A DNA stretch of 64,000 bases from Calonectria ilicicola. Its lineage: Eukaryota > Ascomycota > Sordariomycetes > Hypocreales > Nectriaceae. Below, piece after piece: positions 34,964 to 46,638 of the stretch. Made by a program: the position numbers and the translations under genes. The notes beneath the pieces were generated by a model. It had not been told where the DNA came from, did no database searches, and saw only the letters and a list, made by a program, of their open reading frames with translations. The DNA lies in NCBI GenBank assembly GCA_020809705.1, contig CP085832.1:4526001-4590000 (forward strand). The letters are read 5' to 3'. Positions within the stretch are counted from its first letter, which is position 1, and each line of letters begins with the position of its first letter.

Positions 34964-36442
34964 ATGGCCTATCAAGAGAATTTTCGTGCTTGCTCTAGCA
35001 AGCCGAGAGTCTTTATCCTTACCGACATCACCAACGAGCCCGATGACTCTCAGTCCCTTGTGCGATATCTGCTTTACTGCAATGAATTCGACACAAGAGG
35101 CCTAGTAGCTTGCACTTCCACCCACATGAAGTCTCGTGTGTCCCCGCAAGAGATTGAGGACATTATCAATGGATACAGCGAAGTTCGAGATAATCTGAAT
35201 GCGCATGTGCATCCAGAGAACCAGTATCCAGAAGCGAAAATCCTCCTCGCCATGCTTGAGAGTGGGCCTCCGGTTTACGGGAAGCTCGCGCTCGAGCCTA
35301 GTGCATCACTCAGTGGTGGCTCAAAGCTGCTCATCGACCGCGTCGACGAGTCTCAGCAGCCACTTTGGGTTCTGTGCTGGGGCGGCACAAACCCTCTTGC
35401 CCAAGCCGTCGCTCATGTTGATAAAAGTCGATCAGCTTCGGATAACGCCTACTTCCGATCGAAACTCCGCGTCTATGCCATTTCTGATCAGGATGATACT
35501 GGCGCTTGGATGAGAATCGTATATCCAGACATATTCTACATCTGCTCGACTCACGGCTGGTGCCAGTACCCTTGTGCAACCTGGTTTGGAATTTCAGGCC
35601 CTGTCAACCCCGGTGGCCCAGACCCGAGTCAATTCACAAGAGAGTGGATCAAAGATAATATTCAAATTGGTCCACTGGGAAGAAAATACCCAGATTTCAA
35701 ATTTCTTGTCGAGGGTGACACGCCTACTTTCTTATACCTTATCCAAAACGGGCTCGGCTCGCCAGAGCATCCACACTGGGGGAGCTGGGGTGGAAGATAC
35801 TGTTTCTCTGACCCAAGCATGCCAGGAAAACATTATATGGACGCTATAGAAACTGTGGTCGGCATGGATGGCCGTGAGCATACCAGCAACCATGCCACTA
35901 TCTGGCGTTGGCGTCGGGCATTTCAGAACGACTTTGCGGCCCGCATGCAGTGGACGCTGACCGAAAATCCCGCTGCGGTTAATCATGCCCCGGTTGCGAT
36001 TGTAAATAACAGCAATGGCGGTGCCGAACCACTGCTGCTGGAGATTGAGGCTGGAGAGAAGATTATTCTGGATGCTTCTAAGAGTTATGACCCAGACGGC
36101 GATGCTATCACCTTTAATTGGTTCCAATACAAAGAAGTAAGTCATGTTGCTGGCTTATTGGCTGAGATGGTTCCGAGGCTTCCTATCAAGAACCTCGATG
36201 AAGAGGTGCAAGGCAGAAAGATTGAACTTCAAATGCCGGGCCCTGAGGTGTGTGGCATTGAGCCTCTGAGCGGCAAACCGGTAAAGAAAGGACATGAGTA
36301 TCACTTTATTTTGGAGATTAAGGACAATGGGGAACCAAGTCTGACAACCTATAAGAGAGTTGTGATTCAAACCACAAATCGACTACTTCGTGGTGGCCGA
36401 GAAGCTGTAGCAGTCACAAGTGCCGACTGGTTATCACTATAG
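34964..36442 (+). CDS. DUF1593/Sde0182-like nucleoside-hydrolase-fold protein
   Basis: A single exon of 492 aa. The N-terminal domain (residues ~14-330) carries the Asp-rich motif FILTDITNEPDDSQSLVRYLLY, which resembles the metal-binding DTDxxxDD loop of nucleoside hydrolases, plus WVLCWGGTNPLAQAV and YAISDQDDTGAWMR. The C-terminal ~120 residues (ILDASKSYDPDGDAITFNWFQY) form an Ig/PKD-like domain. This is the DUF1593/Sde0182 family, linked to polysaccharide use in bacteria and frequent in plant-associated fungi. The exact reaction is not established. There is no clear signal peptide, unlike many relatives, so it may be cytosolic. The neighbouring GH3 enzyme and sugar transporter suggest a role in using plant-derived glycosides. 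Confidence 0.87.
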   Translation: MAYQENFRACSSKPRVFILTDITNEPDDSQSLVRYLLYCNEFDTRGLVACTSTHMKSRVSPQEIEDIINGYSEVRDNLNAHVHPENQYPEAKILLAMLESGPPVYGKLALEPSASLSGGSKLLIDRVDESQQPLWVLCWGGTNPLAQAVAHVDKSRSASDNAYFRSKLRVYAISDQDDTGAWMRIVYPDIFYICSTHGWCQYPCATWFGISGPVNPGGPDPSQFTREWIKDNIQIGPLGRKYPDFKFLVEGDTPTFLYLIQNGLGSPEHPHWGSWGGRYCFSDPSMPGKHYMDAIETVVGMDGREHTSNHATIWRWRRAFQNDFAARMQWTLTENPAAVNHAPVAIVNNSNGGAEPLLLEIEAGEKIILDASKSYDPDGDAITFNWFQYKEVSHVAGLLAEMVPRLPIKNLDEEVQGRKIELQMPGPEVCGIEPLSGKPVKKGHEYHFILEIKDNGEPSLTTYKRVVIQTTNRLLRGGREAVAVTSADWLSL

Positions 36443-37093
36443 TTAGAACCAAGTCCCAGAGGTATGGTTAATTCAATTTAGTCAAATAAAATTCACAAAC
36501 TTGAAAAATATCGCATTGTTTGCCTGTGTGCCCTGATTTATCGATCGCAGCATCACGTTTACCTCCGCCCTAGTGTGCACACTACGTGACAAACCTCTAC
36601 CTAACTCAGTATAACTGTAATGATTGCAAGGCTAAAGCCGCGTAGGAATCGGATGGATCATCCATAAATAAATTAAGACTAAGTAGACAGTCCATCCTAT
36701 TCTATCTTCTCCCAACATCCAAACACTCGCTGAAATAACCCAGTATCACCTAAGCTAGAGAGGCCTATCTGTGCAACACTTAAAACCTTTAAATTACAAT
36801 TCTGTGACCTGGGGGATCTACTAACTAATCCATTTACAGCGGGTCCAAAAGATAGGCAGCTGATGCTCGGTTAGGTCCATAAAGAGTGGATGCCCCGGCG
36901 CCACATAGGTGCCGGCATTGCAGATTAGGGCCTTTTGCACTGATGCTTTTAAACTCTTGAATTCAATACTACATAATATTGGTCTCCATGGCTACTACCA
37001 AGCAATCCATACTCTGATTCCACTGACAGGTCAAATAACAAGAACATGCATTGTTACATATCTCACTGGGGACCTGGGGACGACTGTGGCCCA
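36443..37093. other. Convergent intergenic region, no gene seen
   Basis: About 650 bp between the DUF1593 gene and the transporter 3' end. It presumably holds both 3' UTRs. Nothing else is seen. Confidence 0.5.
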
Positions 37094-38968
37094 TTATTCA
37101 CCCGCATCTGTCCCCTCGTTATTGCTTTGGACGATGCGTTGTGTCACAGTAGATGTTTTGTGAAACCTCCATGGCTTAATCTTTCTCTCGAAAAGCTCGT
37201 CTAGCTCCGCAGCAGAACGTCTGTGTCCGTGTTAGATATTTTGACGTATTATAAAACGCGGAATTAGCGCACGCGAGAGAAATTAAGATGGTTTAGGGAA
37301 AACATACCCTTTGGTTTCAGGGATCAAGAACCAGGCGGCCACGGTGAATGGAAACCCGAGCCCTGCAAAGAACCAAGATGTCTTGAGACCCCAGTTCCAT
37401 TGGTTGGCATTCAACATGTATGGGAGGACGACCCCCATCACAACGCCGACAACACAAGTAGACGCAGCAGCAAAACTAGCAGTATAGAGGCGAAGGCGCT
37501 GGGACGAAATTTCACCGATGAATCCCCAACCTGTCGCACCATTGGCAACAAGACCAACGTCTATCAAGGTTAAGATTAGTAAATACAACCAACCCAACCG
37601 ATATGGAAGCAAGAGAAGTAAAACTTACTCCAGAGACAAGTGAAGAGAACGAGAAGATAATCGGACGCTTTAGTTGATGGAGCAACTCCAAGAATACCCA
37701 CTGATACAGTACACACCCAACAGAGAGTGGTACCATAGCAAGCTATCCATCGACGACCCGTAGCATCAGCCAAGTAGATTACGACGAAGCTGAAGAAAAT
37801 GTTAATACCCGATGTAATACAAGTAATTTTGAAAGGATCTTTTATGCCAGTTTGTTGGAAAAAGTAGGTTGCGAAGCCGAAAAACAGTCCGAGACCGATG
37901 AATTGCTGTGCCATCAGAGTCCACATGGACACTATGGTGCGCAGACCGTCTTGGCCTTGGAAGATGGCATACCACTTCTCTCTTTTCTGCTCCAGTGCCA
38001 AGGCTCGCTCATGCTCCACGGTGATGACGAGGAGATTGTAGTGATGGTCCACGTCATAGTCTTTGATCTCCCAATGAAGCTGGCGCAGCGCCTTCTTGGC
38101 ACGTTCTTCTTTGCCTCTAGATGCACACCAGGCTGGTGATTCCGGGACAAGTAAGTATATGATGATCATTAGGCCAATCTGAGACCACTGGGTGTAGACC
38201 GGCGTCAGATAGTTGTGAGGATCCTTCTTGTTCATGACTTGCAGAGCTACTGGGGCAAAGAATTGGCCAATTATCCACCACATGCTGTAGCACATGAGAA
38301 GGGCACCGCGAATGCGCACCGGAGCTACCTCAGAGATGTAGGTGGGGATGGTAGACTGGAGGCAACCGACACCAATTCCACCAAAGAGTTTGGACACGAG
38401 CCAGAGCCGCCATTCTTTGGCTACACACTCAAGGGCAACACTTATTGAGAGCAGAAACCAAAGCCAATACATGGCGAACTTTCTTCCATATTTGTCTGAA
38501 AGAAAGGGAAGCGAGGTCATTCCAATGATTTGGCCACAGGAGCCCATCGCGTTCCAACCGCTGAGAATGGGAGATGCAAGGTAGCTTTCGCCTTTGTTAT
38601 TGATCTTTGTAGCGAATTGCTCGACAAAACCAGAGTTTGCGATAATGCTTCCAATCAAACTATTTGCAATCATGTCAGTGGGCTAACATCCAAGATTCCG
38701 GCTAGGCCTTTGAAGGAAATTGTACGGACCCTATTTGATATCCATCGGTGGCAGCGCTCAACGTTACCAGAAAACAAACAAACGTGTTAAACTTGAACTC
38801 TTGAACTGTTTGCCAGATGGTGAGTGTTTCGTAGCCCGACACACCCTGACCTGCGGCCACAGCCTCGGCTTGCAAGCCTTTCGTTTCAGGAGTCACAACA
38901 CCGGGAACATCATGGTGCTCGACCATTGCGGCCGTAGACTTCTCATCTTGTGTTTCGGAGGTCGTCAT
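37094..38968 (-). CDS. MFS sugar transporter (SP family)
   Basis: Four exons: 38968-38730, 38659-37629, 37560-37308 and 37220-37094. Phases agree, giving 549 aa with stop TAA at 37094. Sugar-porter motifs are present: SDKYGRK in loop 2-3, PESPAWCASRGK after TM6, ADATGRR in the second half, and PETKGRSAAELDELFERKI at the end. About 12 hydrophobic segments are visible, and the N-terminal ~50 residues are cytosolic. The ATDGYQIG start of TM1 and the IIANSGFVEQF stretch resemble fungal disaccharide or alpha-glucoside-type permeases more than hexose transporters, but substrate cannot be read from sequence. The first intron uses a weak GTCCGT donor that is required for frame. It clusters with the GH3 and DUF1593 genes. 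Confidence 0.92.
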
Positions 38969-40705
38969 TTTGCTCCAAGGGAGACGACACTAGCCAAATA
39001 GAATAGAAGTACAAGTTTCTTTGGGATATACGAGAAGATTGTTTGAAAGACAATTGTTGCGAGTATGACCTGTCAGGGTAGCGAAAAGCAGCAAGCTATT
39101 ACTTAAGATTAAAATACCCGGATGCTCATCATCCTGTGATTAAACGGAGCTGAGGTTTTGCCATTACCCCGGATTTCGTTCCCCACGGGGGTGAGGTGGA
39201 GAAAGAGCGGCTCAAGTGCTACAAAATGTCGAATCCGAAATGGTTAGCAACGACGTACTCCACTCTCGAGAGTTAAATGGCGTGTTTGATGGCGCCGTAA
39301 ACCATGTATTACACAACGCTAATCGATGGCCATGATTTCGGGCCTTCCGCAATAATCTCACTCGGCGCTTCTTACTTCTCAAAAGCCTCTTCTTTAGTGT
39401 ACAGGCCTCTGTCGTCTCATGACTTCTCGGCAAATCTTAAGGCGAGATTCGGCTAGAGCGCTTGGGACTACTTCTTTTGGCAGTCCGAAAATGTTCTTGA
39501 TGCTATTTGAGACATGGCATTAAGACCAGCACATCTTTCCGTTGGTTTTATTTAGGCTGAATTGATTTAGGGTCTGGCGGGGAGGGGAATACTAAATTAT
39601 TACTATTCCAGTGAGAATATTGCAGCTGTTTATTCCATCTATACCCGCTCCTTGTCACTTCTCTTAGGCTCCACCATGAGCAATTCGTCAACGGTAGCAC
39701 TGTGATAACAAATTTGTATTGGCGTTAATAGTACAAAGCAAGAGGTAGTCTATTTAAACCCAAATCATCAAGGATACGGCCTTGTCAATCTTTTGCTCTG
39801 CAACGGTTCGGTGTGGGGTGTAATTGGACTTCCACATACAATTACGCCTACCACACAAGTTCAGCATCAAGCAAGATAAAGAGGTACTAAAAGTCTGATC
39901 ATTATGGAGTGCTGAAGCTCCACCCACGGTAAGGAGACAACTGAGCTGAATGTCATGGGTGCTTCGCCTCGATCCGACTCTGGCACGGCGTCTTGGCGAC
40001 AACCGATGAACTTCGAACTGTCCAATCACGGATTTTTCGTTCGTTGAAGTGGGCATGTAACCCCCTTACACCTAGCGACGTGCCGCCTTTCTACAGGAGG
40101 TAAGTGGATCCACTCACACCATGACATGGCTGATGACACACTGAATCGTCTCGCTTATGGGGGTGAAGGTGAAAGTAGAAGTGTTTGCTGGTACAAAACA
40201 CACTGAGTCCAATGTCATCTCGATAGTGCTACATGGATTATTCTTGGCTGGCATGCTCGATCCCTCCGTACAAGCCCTCGGTGCATTGTCTCCCGAATTG
40301 CTACTTTTGTAGACTAACAACATGTGACATGGACTAAAACTAGCCAGGTGTGCATGTGAACATGTCAGATATTCAGGGTGGTCATGGGATTGCCATTACA
40401 TTTCTTTGTCGGCGAAACCATTACAGAGACACCCAGTGCTGGTACGCGAGAAAATAGACCGTACATCTTGGGGAAACGACCACGATAGCTACGTTGCATT
40501 CATGTCTGTTCAATTAGTAAAAGGGCGCAGTTGTGCATACTAAATCACTCGAAGCACAAAGGTTGTTGTGAACAGGTATCTATTGCTGTTTGAGAGCACC
40601 CTAAGCTACTTACTTTACAAATGCAATAATGCAGAACACTCTTTAGGCGTTAATCTAACAATATGAACGGAGGTACTGAGCATCCATAATTTCCCAGCAC
40701 CTTGG
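38969..40705. other. 1.7-kb intergenic region, no gene seen
   Basis: It contains the transporter promoter at the left. The small ORFs at 39212-39433, 39754-40056 and 40114-40323 lack any recognisable motif. Confidence 0.45.
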
Positions 40706-42767
40706 CTAGTTAATCACAACCCTTACTCGACCTAAATTCATAGCCCTAGCGTACGGCGAGGATGAATTTCCCTCTCGCTGCGATGTAACCCGAATTGCGG
40801 GGAAGTATGTCCCAGTGGCGTTGTACCGAGCCTCGAACTTGATGTCGAGGTTAGTCACGGGAGAGACTAGAGAGTAGGATACGAGATCCCCTTGACCGAT
40901 GGCATCCCACTCTATGGAAACGATTTTGCCCCCGTTTTTAGGAACTTCGACGTGAGCATTGAAGCGGACTACGTCGCCGACAGCAGCCACCGCTTTCGTA
41001 GCGCCATTCACTATCAATTTGGCGACGGGCTGAATTCCGTGCCTATTTTTCGCTGCATCAGGCAGTGATAACTGTGTTCCATTACTCAGAGTGAACTTGG
41101 TATTCTTGGCAGGCAAAACATCGCTCTCAACCCAGTCTGCAAGTTCTTGCAGTGCATACTGGATAATGCCTCTGAATGGCACAAGCTGTGAGGCTTGGTA
41201 GTCTGGCACTCCTTCGTCGTAATCATGATTGGCATGATCATTATACCAGAGTCTGTACTTGTTATCCATGTTTGCCCCCAGAGCATCCTGGACTTGACTT
41301 CGATACCAAATTGCTTGCCAGGGATACGCGTCACTGTCCATAAGATTGTCCACCACGATTAACTTCGCACTGATGTTTCCGGCCTGGGTTCCACCCCCCA
41401 TGGTGGATTTGGCGAAGAATTCGGCAATGACAGGACTTCTTTGAAGATACAAAGGATTGCCAGCAGTATCGCGGAACTGGTCAAAACTGTAGAATCCACT
41501 GCGTGAAGGAAGCTGATAACGATGATATGCGTGCAGAGCGAGGAAGTACTTGTTGTCCATGGTGATTGTGACGCCCTTGTCTAACGCACTGACGGCCGTG
41601 ACATTGCTAGCATTGTACAGCGAAACGGTCCTAGTTTCAATATCAAGAGTACCCCATACTATTCCCAACTCATTTCCTGTCGATCCATAAACGGTAAAGT
41701 CCATACCAAGTGGATCTGAGATTGAGGGCAAGTCTTTGAGCACAATGACAGGCGGGCTACCAGCGTCTTGCGTGATGACCTCCTCGATGGTGGTTGTGTA
41801 GTTCACAAGACTACCGCGGAATAAATCACCCAACTCTGATTTTTCAGTGCCCAAGTAGCCCGGAAGGGTCCAGAAATCATCCTTGTAGGAGGGGTCCACA
41901 CCCCTGAAAGATGTGTTCAGAAGACGCAGGCTACGAGTACCTCCAACTCGGTCAAAATCTTCCCAGGATTTTAGAGGCACTCCCATTAGTGTGGCCTCCT
42001 GCAGGATGCTCCTTTCGACCGCAATCAACCCGGAAAATGGGTCCCCGCTGCCACCAGGCCTTACAGCATCCACAATCTCCGCAGCTTTGTCCTTTAACAC
42101 GAGACCAGCCAAGGCTCGGACGGCGAAATTTGGTGGATTCGATTCCATGACGCCTTGGATAAAAGCGACAGCGCCATCCCAAACACCCTCCGTATTCTCG
42201 ATGGCACCGATCGTTTGGTATGATCCACCACTCCCACCAAAGAGGTAGCCGTAAATGCGACGGGAAGATGTACCATAGTGGTCAGCAGCAATTTTGCGAG
42301 AAAATTTGGCCGCTTCAGCATTAGCTCGATAGCCAAGTTCGCTAGATATCTGAACCCAATATGCACCACTGTCAATGGCGAATCCTATGTTCTCGTATGT
42401 GGCCTCTGCTGCCAGTGTCGGATAGACATAGTGGAAGAATCGACCTTTCCATTGACGTTTGGGAGGCAGGTAGATGTTCACAGCAATGGAAGTGCCTTTG
42501 AAGTGACCCGAAATCTTACTGTGAGTGACTGGGATCTCCTCATCAGTCTTGGAGTCAACAATGATGTTGTAGCCGGGATCAATACAATCTGGGGTAATAT
42601 GCATCGGCCCATTTTCCGACTTGTAACAGTCGGGGGCGTTCAAAGCAGCAGCAAGGATGCCTGGGGGTAACAATGAAGCCACGAATATGAAACCAACATG
42701 CCACCTACGGGCAGTATTTGTTAGTTTGTTATTATGACAATCTCGGAGAATCTTACAAGGCCAACAT
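40706..42767 (-). CDS. Secreted alpha/beta-hydrolase-fold protein with C-terminal PKD/Ig-like domain
   Basis: I model two exons: an 11-nt first exon at 42767-42757 and a large exon at 42704-40706, giving 669 aa. The 52-nt intron has GTAAGA, a CTAAC branch point and CCGTAG. Splicing it creates a signal peptide (MLALWHVGFIFVASLLPPG), whereas reading through gives a poor N-terminus. The catalytic domain has a nucleophile elbow GYLFGGSGGSYQ, a likely Asp in VDNLMDSDAYPW, and His in NDHANHDYDEG, an order like tannase/feruloyl-esterase relatives, though the usual GCSTGG elbow is absent. The C-terminal ~110 residues (KLIVNGATKAVAAVGDVVRF...IVSIEWD) form a PKD/Ig-like domain. Substrate unknown; an extracellular esterase is likely. 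Confidence 0.82.
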
Positions 42768-43960
42768 GTTTTCTGTAAAACCTTCACAGAGATAACACAA
42801 CTCGCCAAGTGTGCTAGACCAGTAAGCTACCTTTTTTGGGGTGTAATCTTATCAATATAATTGTGATTCTTGAGATCATTTATTGCATATTGGTCTGTAA
42901 GGTTCAAATGATGAGGAGTACAAATATAAGATTCAACATGCACGGATGATATTTGCAATCAAGTACTCTGTGCTACTTCTTCCTTAGGCTTTCCATGAAT
43001 ATTTAAGCAGCGATGACAGATTTTATAGGTGCAGTAGGCTTTGAGCCAAATGCCGTAAGGTTGTGAAACAGAACAGTTATTGAGAGCTAATTCTTATTTG
43101 TCCTTTTCCCCCCAGGTTCCCCATTTCCCCAGATATTTGGACCATGTCATCTTGTTCTTGGCACGATGTTCCAACTCAGTGTTATTCGTTTGTGGGTGAA
43201 TGATAGATCATATGACACCCAGACAAGGGTGTAAATATGATGGCTGCCAACCCACATCCAATTTAGCAGGTTCGTGTACTCACCTGGTTTCACATAAGCT
43301 TAGTCTAATTTGGGGAAAATGAGAAGATTCTCACACTAGTACCTTGCTTCGATTCAGCTGGTTGACTTGCATTCGGTACAAAGAACCCCGAGTTATTCAT
43401 ACTGCATAAAATCGTACAAGTGAACGGTCAACAATACCGGGCAAACACCCCGACGTAAATTTACTAATTGGTCAAGCTAAGAGCGGTATTTAGGCTATTA
43501 CGAACAGGAAAGCCTGGAAGAGTGCATAGACCAATACTCTGTCTCCATTTTGATGATCCAGACCGAAAGGCTTGGCATATAAACCCCGTTTTGGAAACTT
43601 TAACCCCTTCCCGCACAAAATTGGGTGTTTGAAAAGTAACTATTTTGGCTCTCTAAGCGAACCTCGATTGAAAGAGGGGATTTCTTACCCTATCAAGGGT
43701 AATTGGATGTCAAATGACGGCGGAGAAGCGTAATATAACCCATATTTCAGGCCGGCACACGTCATATAATGTCATGTAGTCAATGGCTCTGGTTCAACAG
43801 GAAATATGGCGTACAGTGAGCACATTTTTGATGCTATCACTGAAGGAACATGTGAAATAAAACTTATCGGGACGCATTAACATTATATTTGGCCAATATC
43901 TAGATTAACATTGTGTTACAAATGGCCTCGTAGCTCATGAAAACCGAAACTTCTTGGCTT
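42768..43960. other. 1.2-kb intergenic region, no gene seen
   Basis: It holds the promoter of the hydrolase and the 3' end of the Gly/His-rich gene. No recognisable ORF. Confidence 0.5.
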
Positions 43961-44887
43961 TTACCAGCCGTCTCCTGGTCCATCAAAGCCACCATGGCCA
44001 CCATCATGGCCTCCCCATTCACCATGTCCACCACCATGGCCCCATTCTCCAAAACCACCATGATGAGACTCGTGGTGGAAACCGTGATGAGAGCCGTGAT
44101 GGGAACCGTGGTGTAGCAATCCTCCAATGCCACCATGACCAGATCCATGGGAACCATGCTGTAATAATCCACCAAGACCGCCATGACCAGATCCATGAGA
44201 TCCATGCTGCAGCAATCCTCCAAGGCCACCACCATGACTGGAGCCATGAGAACCATGATGTAAAAGCCCAGCCACTGCGCCGAGTCCACCAAGTCCAGCA
44301 GCTGCACCAAGCCCAGCGCGACCTCCATGGCTGGAACGGCGACCACCGCTCTGCAACAGCCCACCAAGGCCACCAAGACCACCAAGGCTACCATGGCCAC
44401 CATGGTTGGAGCCGTGATGCGGTGGTCCATGATGCGGTGGTCCTTCATGGCGAAATGGTCCTCCATGGTGGGGATCCGGAGGGTGAGGCCCTTGGAATTC
44501 ATACCCGAGAAGCGGAGGGGGATGTCCTCCATGGTGAGGTCTAGGGCGTGGTGGCGTTGAATGGCTTCTATGACGATGACCATGAGGGTGAGGTGGTCTT
44601 GGGCTGTGCGGCCCTGCGTAGTGCGGCCCTAAATGATGAGGACTTCCATGCTGGTAATGCCCTCCATGATGTCCTTCATGGTGATATTCCCCATATTGAT
44701 GATATTCTTCGTAGTGATGGCGTCCTCCATGATGGTGGTCCCCTTCATGATGATGTCCTCGAGAGTGGTGTGGGATTGGTTGCCCATGCTATTCGAAGGC
44801 GAGTTAGAGACGTATTTTTTCGGGGCTGTTTTGCGGAATGGATTAACCTACATGGTGACCGCCGCCGCCGCCGAAATTGCCGTGCAT
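43961..44887 (-). CDS. Gly/His-rich low-complexity repeat protein
   Basis: Two exons: a 36-nt exon at 44887-44852 (MHGNFGGGGGHH) and 44788-43961. They are joined by a 63-nt intron (GTAGGT...CTAAC...AATAG), giving 287 aa. Almost all residues are Gly, His, Ser, Pro or Leu. The N-terminal half is His/Pro/Gly-rich (HHEGDHHHGGRHHYEEYHQ), the middle carries HPPDPHHGG runs, and the C-terminal half has imperfect 16-residue repeats of the form QHGSHGSGHGGLGGLL. No signal peptide is seen. Several overlapping long frames on both strands come from the trinucleotide-like composition and are shadows. Possible roles include metal binding or disordered/phase-separating behaviour; neither is established. Clean splicing in frame supports a real gene. 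Confidence 0.7.
44110..44262 (-). repeat. Tandem ~48-bp coding repeats
   Basis: About three imperfect copies of a 48-51-bp unit encode (H/Q)HGSHGSGHGG(L/I)GGLL within the Gly/His-rich protein. They are visible on the plus strand as recurring CCATGACCAGATCCATG blocks. Confidence 0.75.
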
Positions 44888-45718
44888 AGTGAATGGTATG
44901 GTTGCAAGTCAGCCAGAGGAAGGAAAAGGGTGGGAAATAGCGATACGATAACACCAAGGGAATGGCGCCGTTTTTGAACCAGATCTCCTCAGCGTCCCTG
45001 TGGGCATATTTTACCGTTTCCACAGAAATAAGGTTTTTTTATCTATCTGTAACGACTTTAAAGAAGGAGAAAATAGAAACTGGAGACGCCGGGAATACGA
45101 TAATGGGCTGGGAATTTTCGGACACAACATCGATCTGGGTCGTATCGATGGTGCATGGTCCAACGAGTCTCCACATCCAGGGACTGAACGCGTAAACGTT
45201 AGGCTGCTCATGGTTAAGCTGCTATAAACCAGCATTGAGGTTTCATTTAATTTGGCCTCCGTGCACGGGAATTCGGCACTTCCGCCTCGGCTGATCCGTG
45301 TTTAGCGATCCTTTGGGTATCGAGGCAGGGAAGCCTTGACTTTCGATTTTTCGGAATTTGGTGAAGAAACCTGTGCAAGGGAAAAAAGAAAAAAGAAGAA
45401 GAAAGGATCCAAACTTGGAAGCCCGTCGAGGATTGAGCATACACACATTTTTCTCAGGAAAGTTGCAAAAACATGAGACGTGGTAACATAATTGATTATG
45501 GTGAACCATTTGGACGCATGAAATGACCTTGCCGCTAAACTCGCTTAGATCCACCTGTGGCTCGCTTCCATCGCTTGCCTTCATTCATCCCTTGCTTGCG
45601 CAGCTCATCTCAACTTGCCCAAATTCCCCCAAAAGGGAAATTCCCCATAAGGGTTGATTCTATTAAAAACGAATTGAATATTCGATCACCAAATCGGGCG
45701 AGAGCAAAAAGGAACAAG
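44888..45718. other. Intergenic, no gene seen
   Basis: About 830 bp upstream of the Gly/His-rich gene and downstream of tRNA-Asn. Short ORFs here have no recognisable motif. Confidence 0.5.
45706..45710 (-). terminator. Pol III terminator (T5) of tRNA-Asn
   Basis: Five T on the minus strand lie 8 nt past the tRNA 3' end. Confidence 0.7.
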
Positions 45719-45803
45719 CTCCCCCGGGTGGGCTCGAACCACCGATCTTATGATGTGCCATTTGGTAACAGTCATACGCCTTAGCCAACTGGGCCACAGG
45801 GGA
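45719..45803 (-). tRNA. tRNA-Asn(GTT) with 11-nt intron
   Basis: The acceptor stem TCCCCTG pairs with CGGGGGA (one T-G wobble), with discriminator G. The D-arm is GCCCAGTTGGCTAAGGC and the T-arm GGTGGTTCGAGCCCACC. The anticodon stem TATGA/TCATA encloses CTGTTA-A with anticodon GTT. The anticodon loop is interrupted after position 37 by an 11-nt intron at 45755-45765. It is 85 nt including the intron. Confidence 0.85.
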
Positions 45804-46638
45804 TTGGATTTGCTTGTGTGACGAGCGGCTGCAATGACTGCCCTTCAAGACGAGGCAGAACTTGGCGGTGTCTCATTGACGTGCCAATGCCGTGGAAGAA
45901 CAAATCGTACTTAGGCTTACTGAGTCAAATCGCCCACCAAAGCAGCCTGAAAGTCTAAATTATCGTCCTTTTGGCAGTTAATCAATTTGACGCAAATTAT
46001 GATGACTATTTGCGGTTGTGGGTGTCGACGCAGGGATCAACCCCCCGCGATGGTTCACTGGAGGTAGTTGCCTACAGGGTAGTCCATCCAAGCCAAGATT
46101 ATGAACCTTTTACATATTCCTGCTGTATCATTTTGCTTGGACTGACCTTGCTGTAAATATAACTTGGTGATTAATCTGGTTTCTTAAGATTACCCGTTGA
46201 TGCTACTATAGTTTGCATCATAACGGTGCCGATCCAAAGCTTGGCGACCGGGAATGGGTTCGATGACGTCTGGCAAGCAAGCCAGATGTGAAATATCGTG
46301 ACATTCAACGCAAGAAAATGCAAAGCTATTCTTTGCGCAAAAAAGGATCCTTTGTGCTAGTATTTTTTTTGTGACAACTAAAGGCACCCGCATTTCTTGA
46401 GTTTGCTAGTATTTGTTTTGTAGAGTACATCTTGGTGGCGGAATGTGAGGCGATCTGATTGCCCGCTGAAAATATGGGGGCCTGGGGAGGGTGAGTACGA
46501 TGAGCTTAAAGGGTGCTAGGAAAAAGATATGGAGGGCTGCAAAGCAGATGGCTCACTGAGTACCAATAAAGGACCAGATCATGGTGAGACCTTTTTCTCG
46601 ACCAAATTTATTGAAACCCATCTGCGACAGGCAAGCAT
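45804..46638. other. Intergenic, no gene seen
   Basis: About 835 bp. No ORF, RNA gene or repeat is recognised. Confidence 0.5.

Noticed and set aside
42757..42808. Upstream ATG at 42808 as start of the secreted hydrolase
   Set aside because: It reads through a consensus intron and gives no signal peptide; the ATG at 42767 with splicing does.
43900..44583. Long minus-strand ORF rich in Met/Val/Leu overlapping the Gly/His-rich gene
   Set aside because: It is an out-of-frame shadow of the repeat-rich coding sequence; the spliced Gly/His frame has a clean start and intron.
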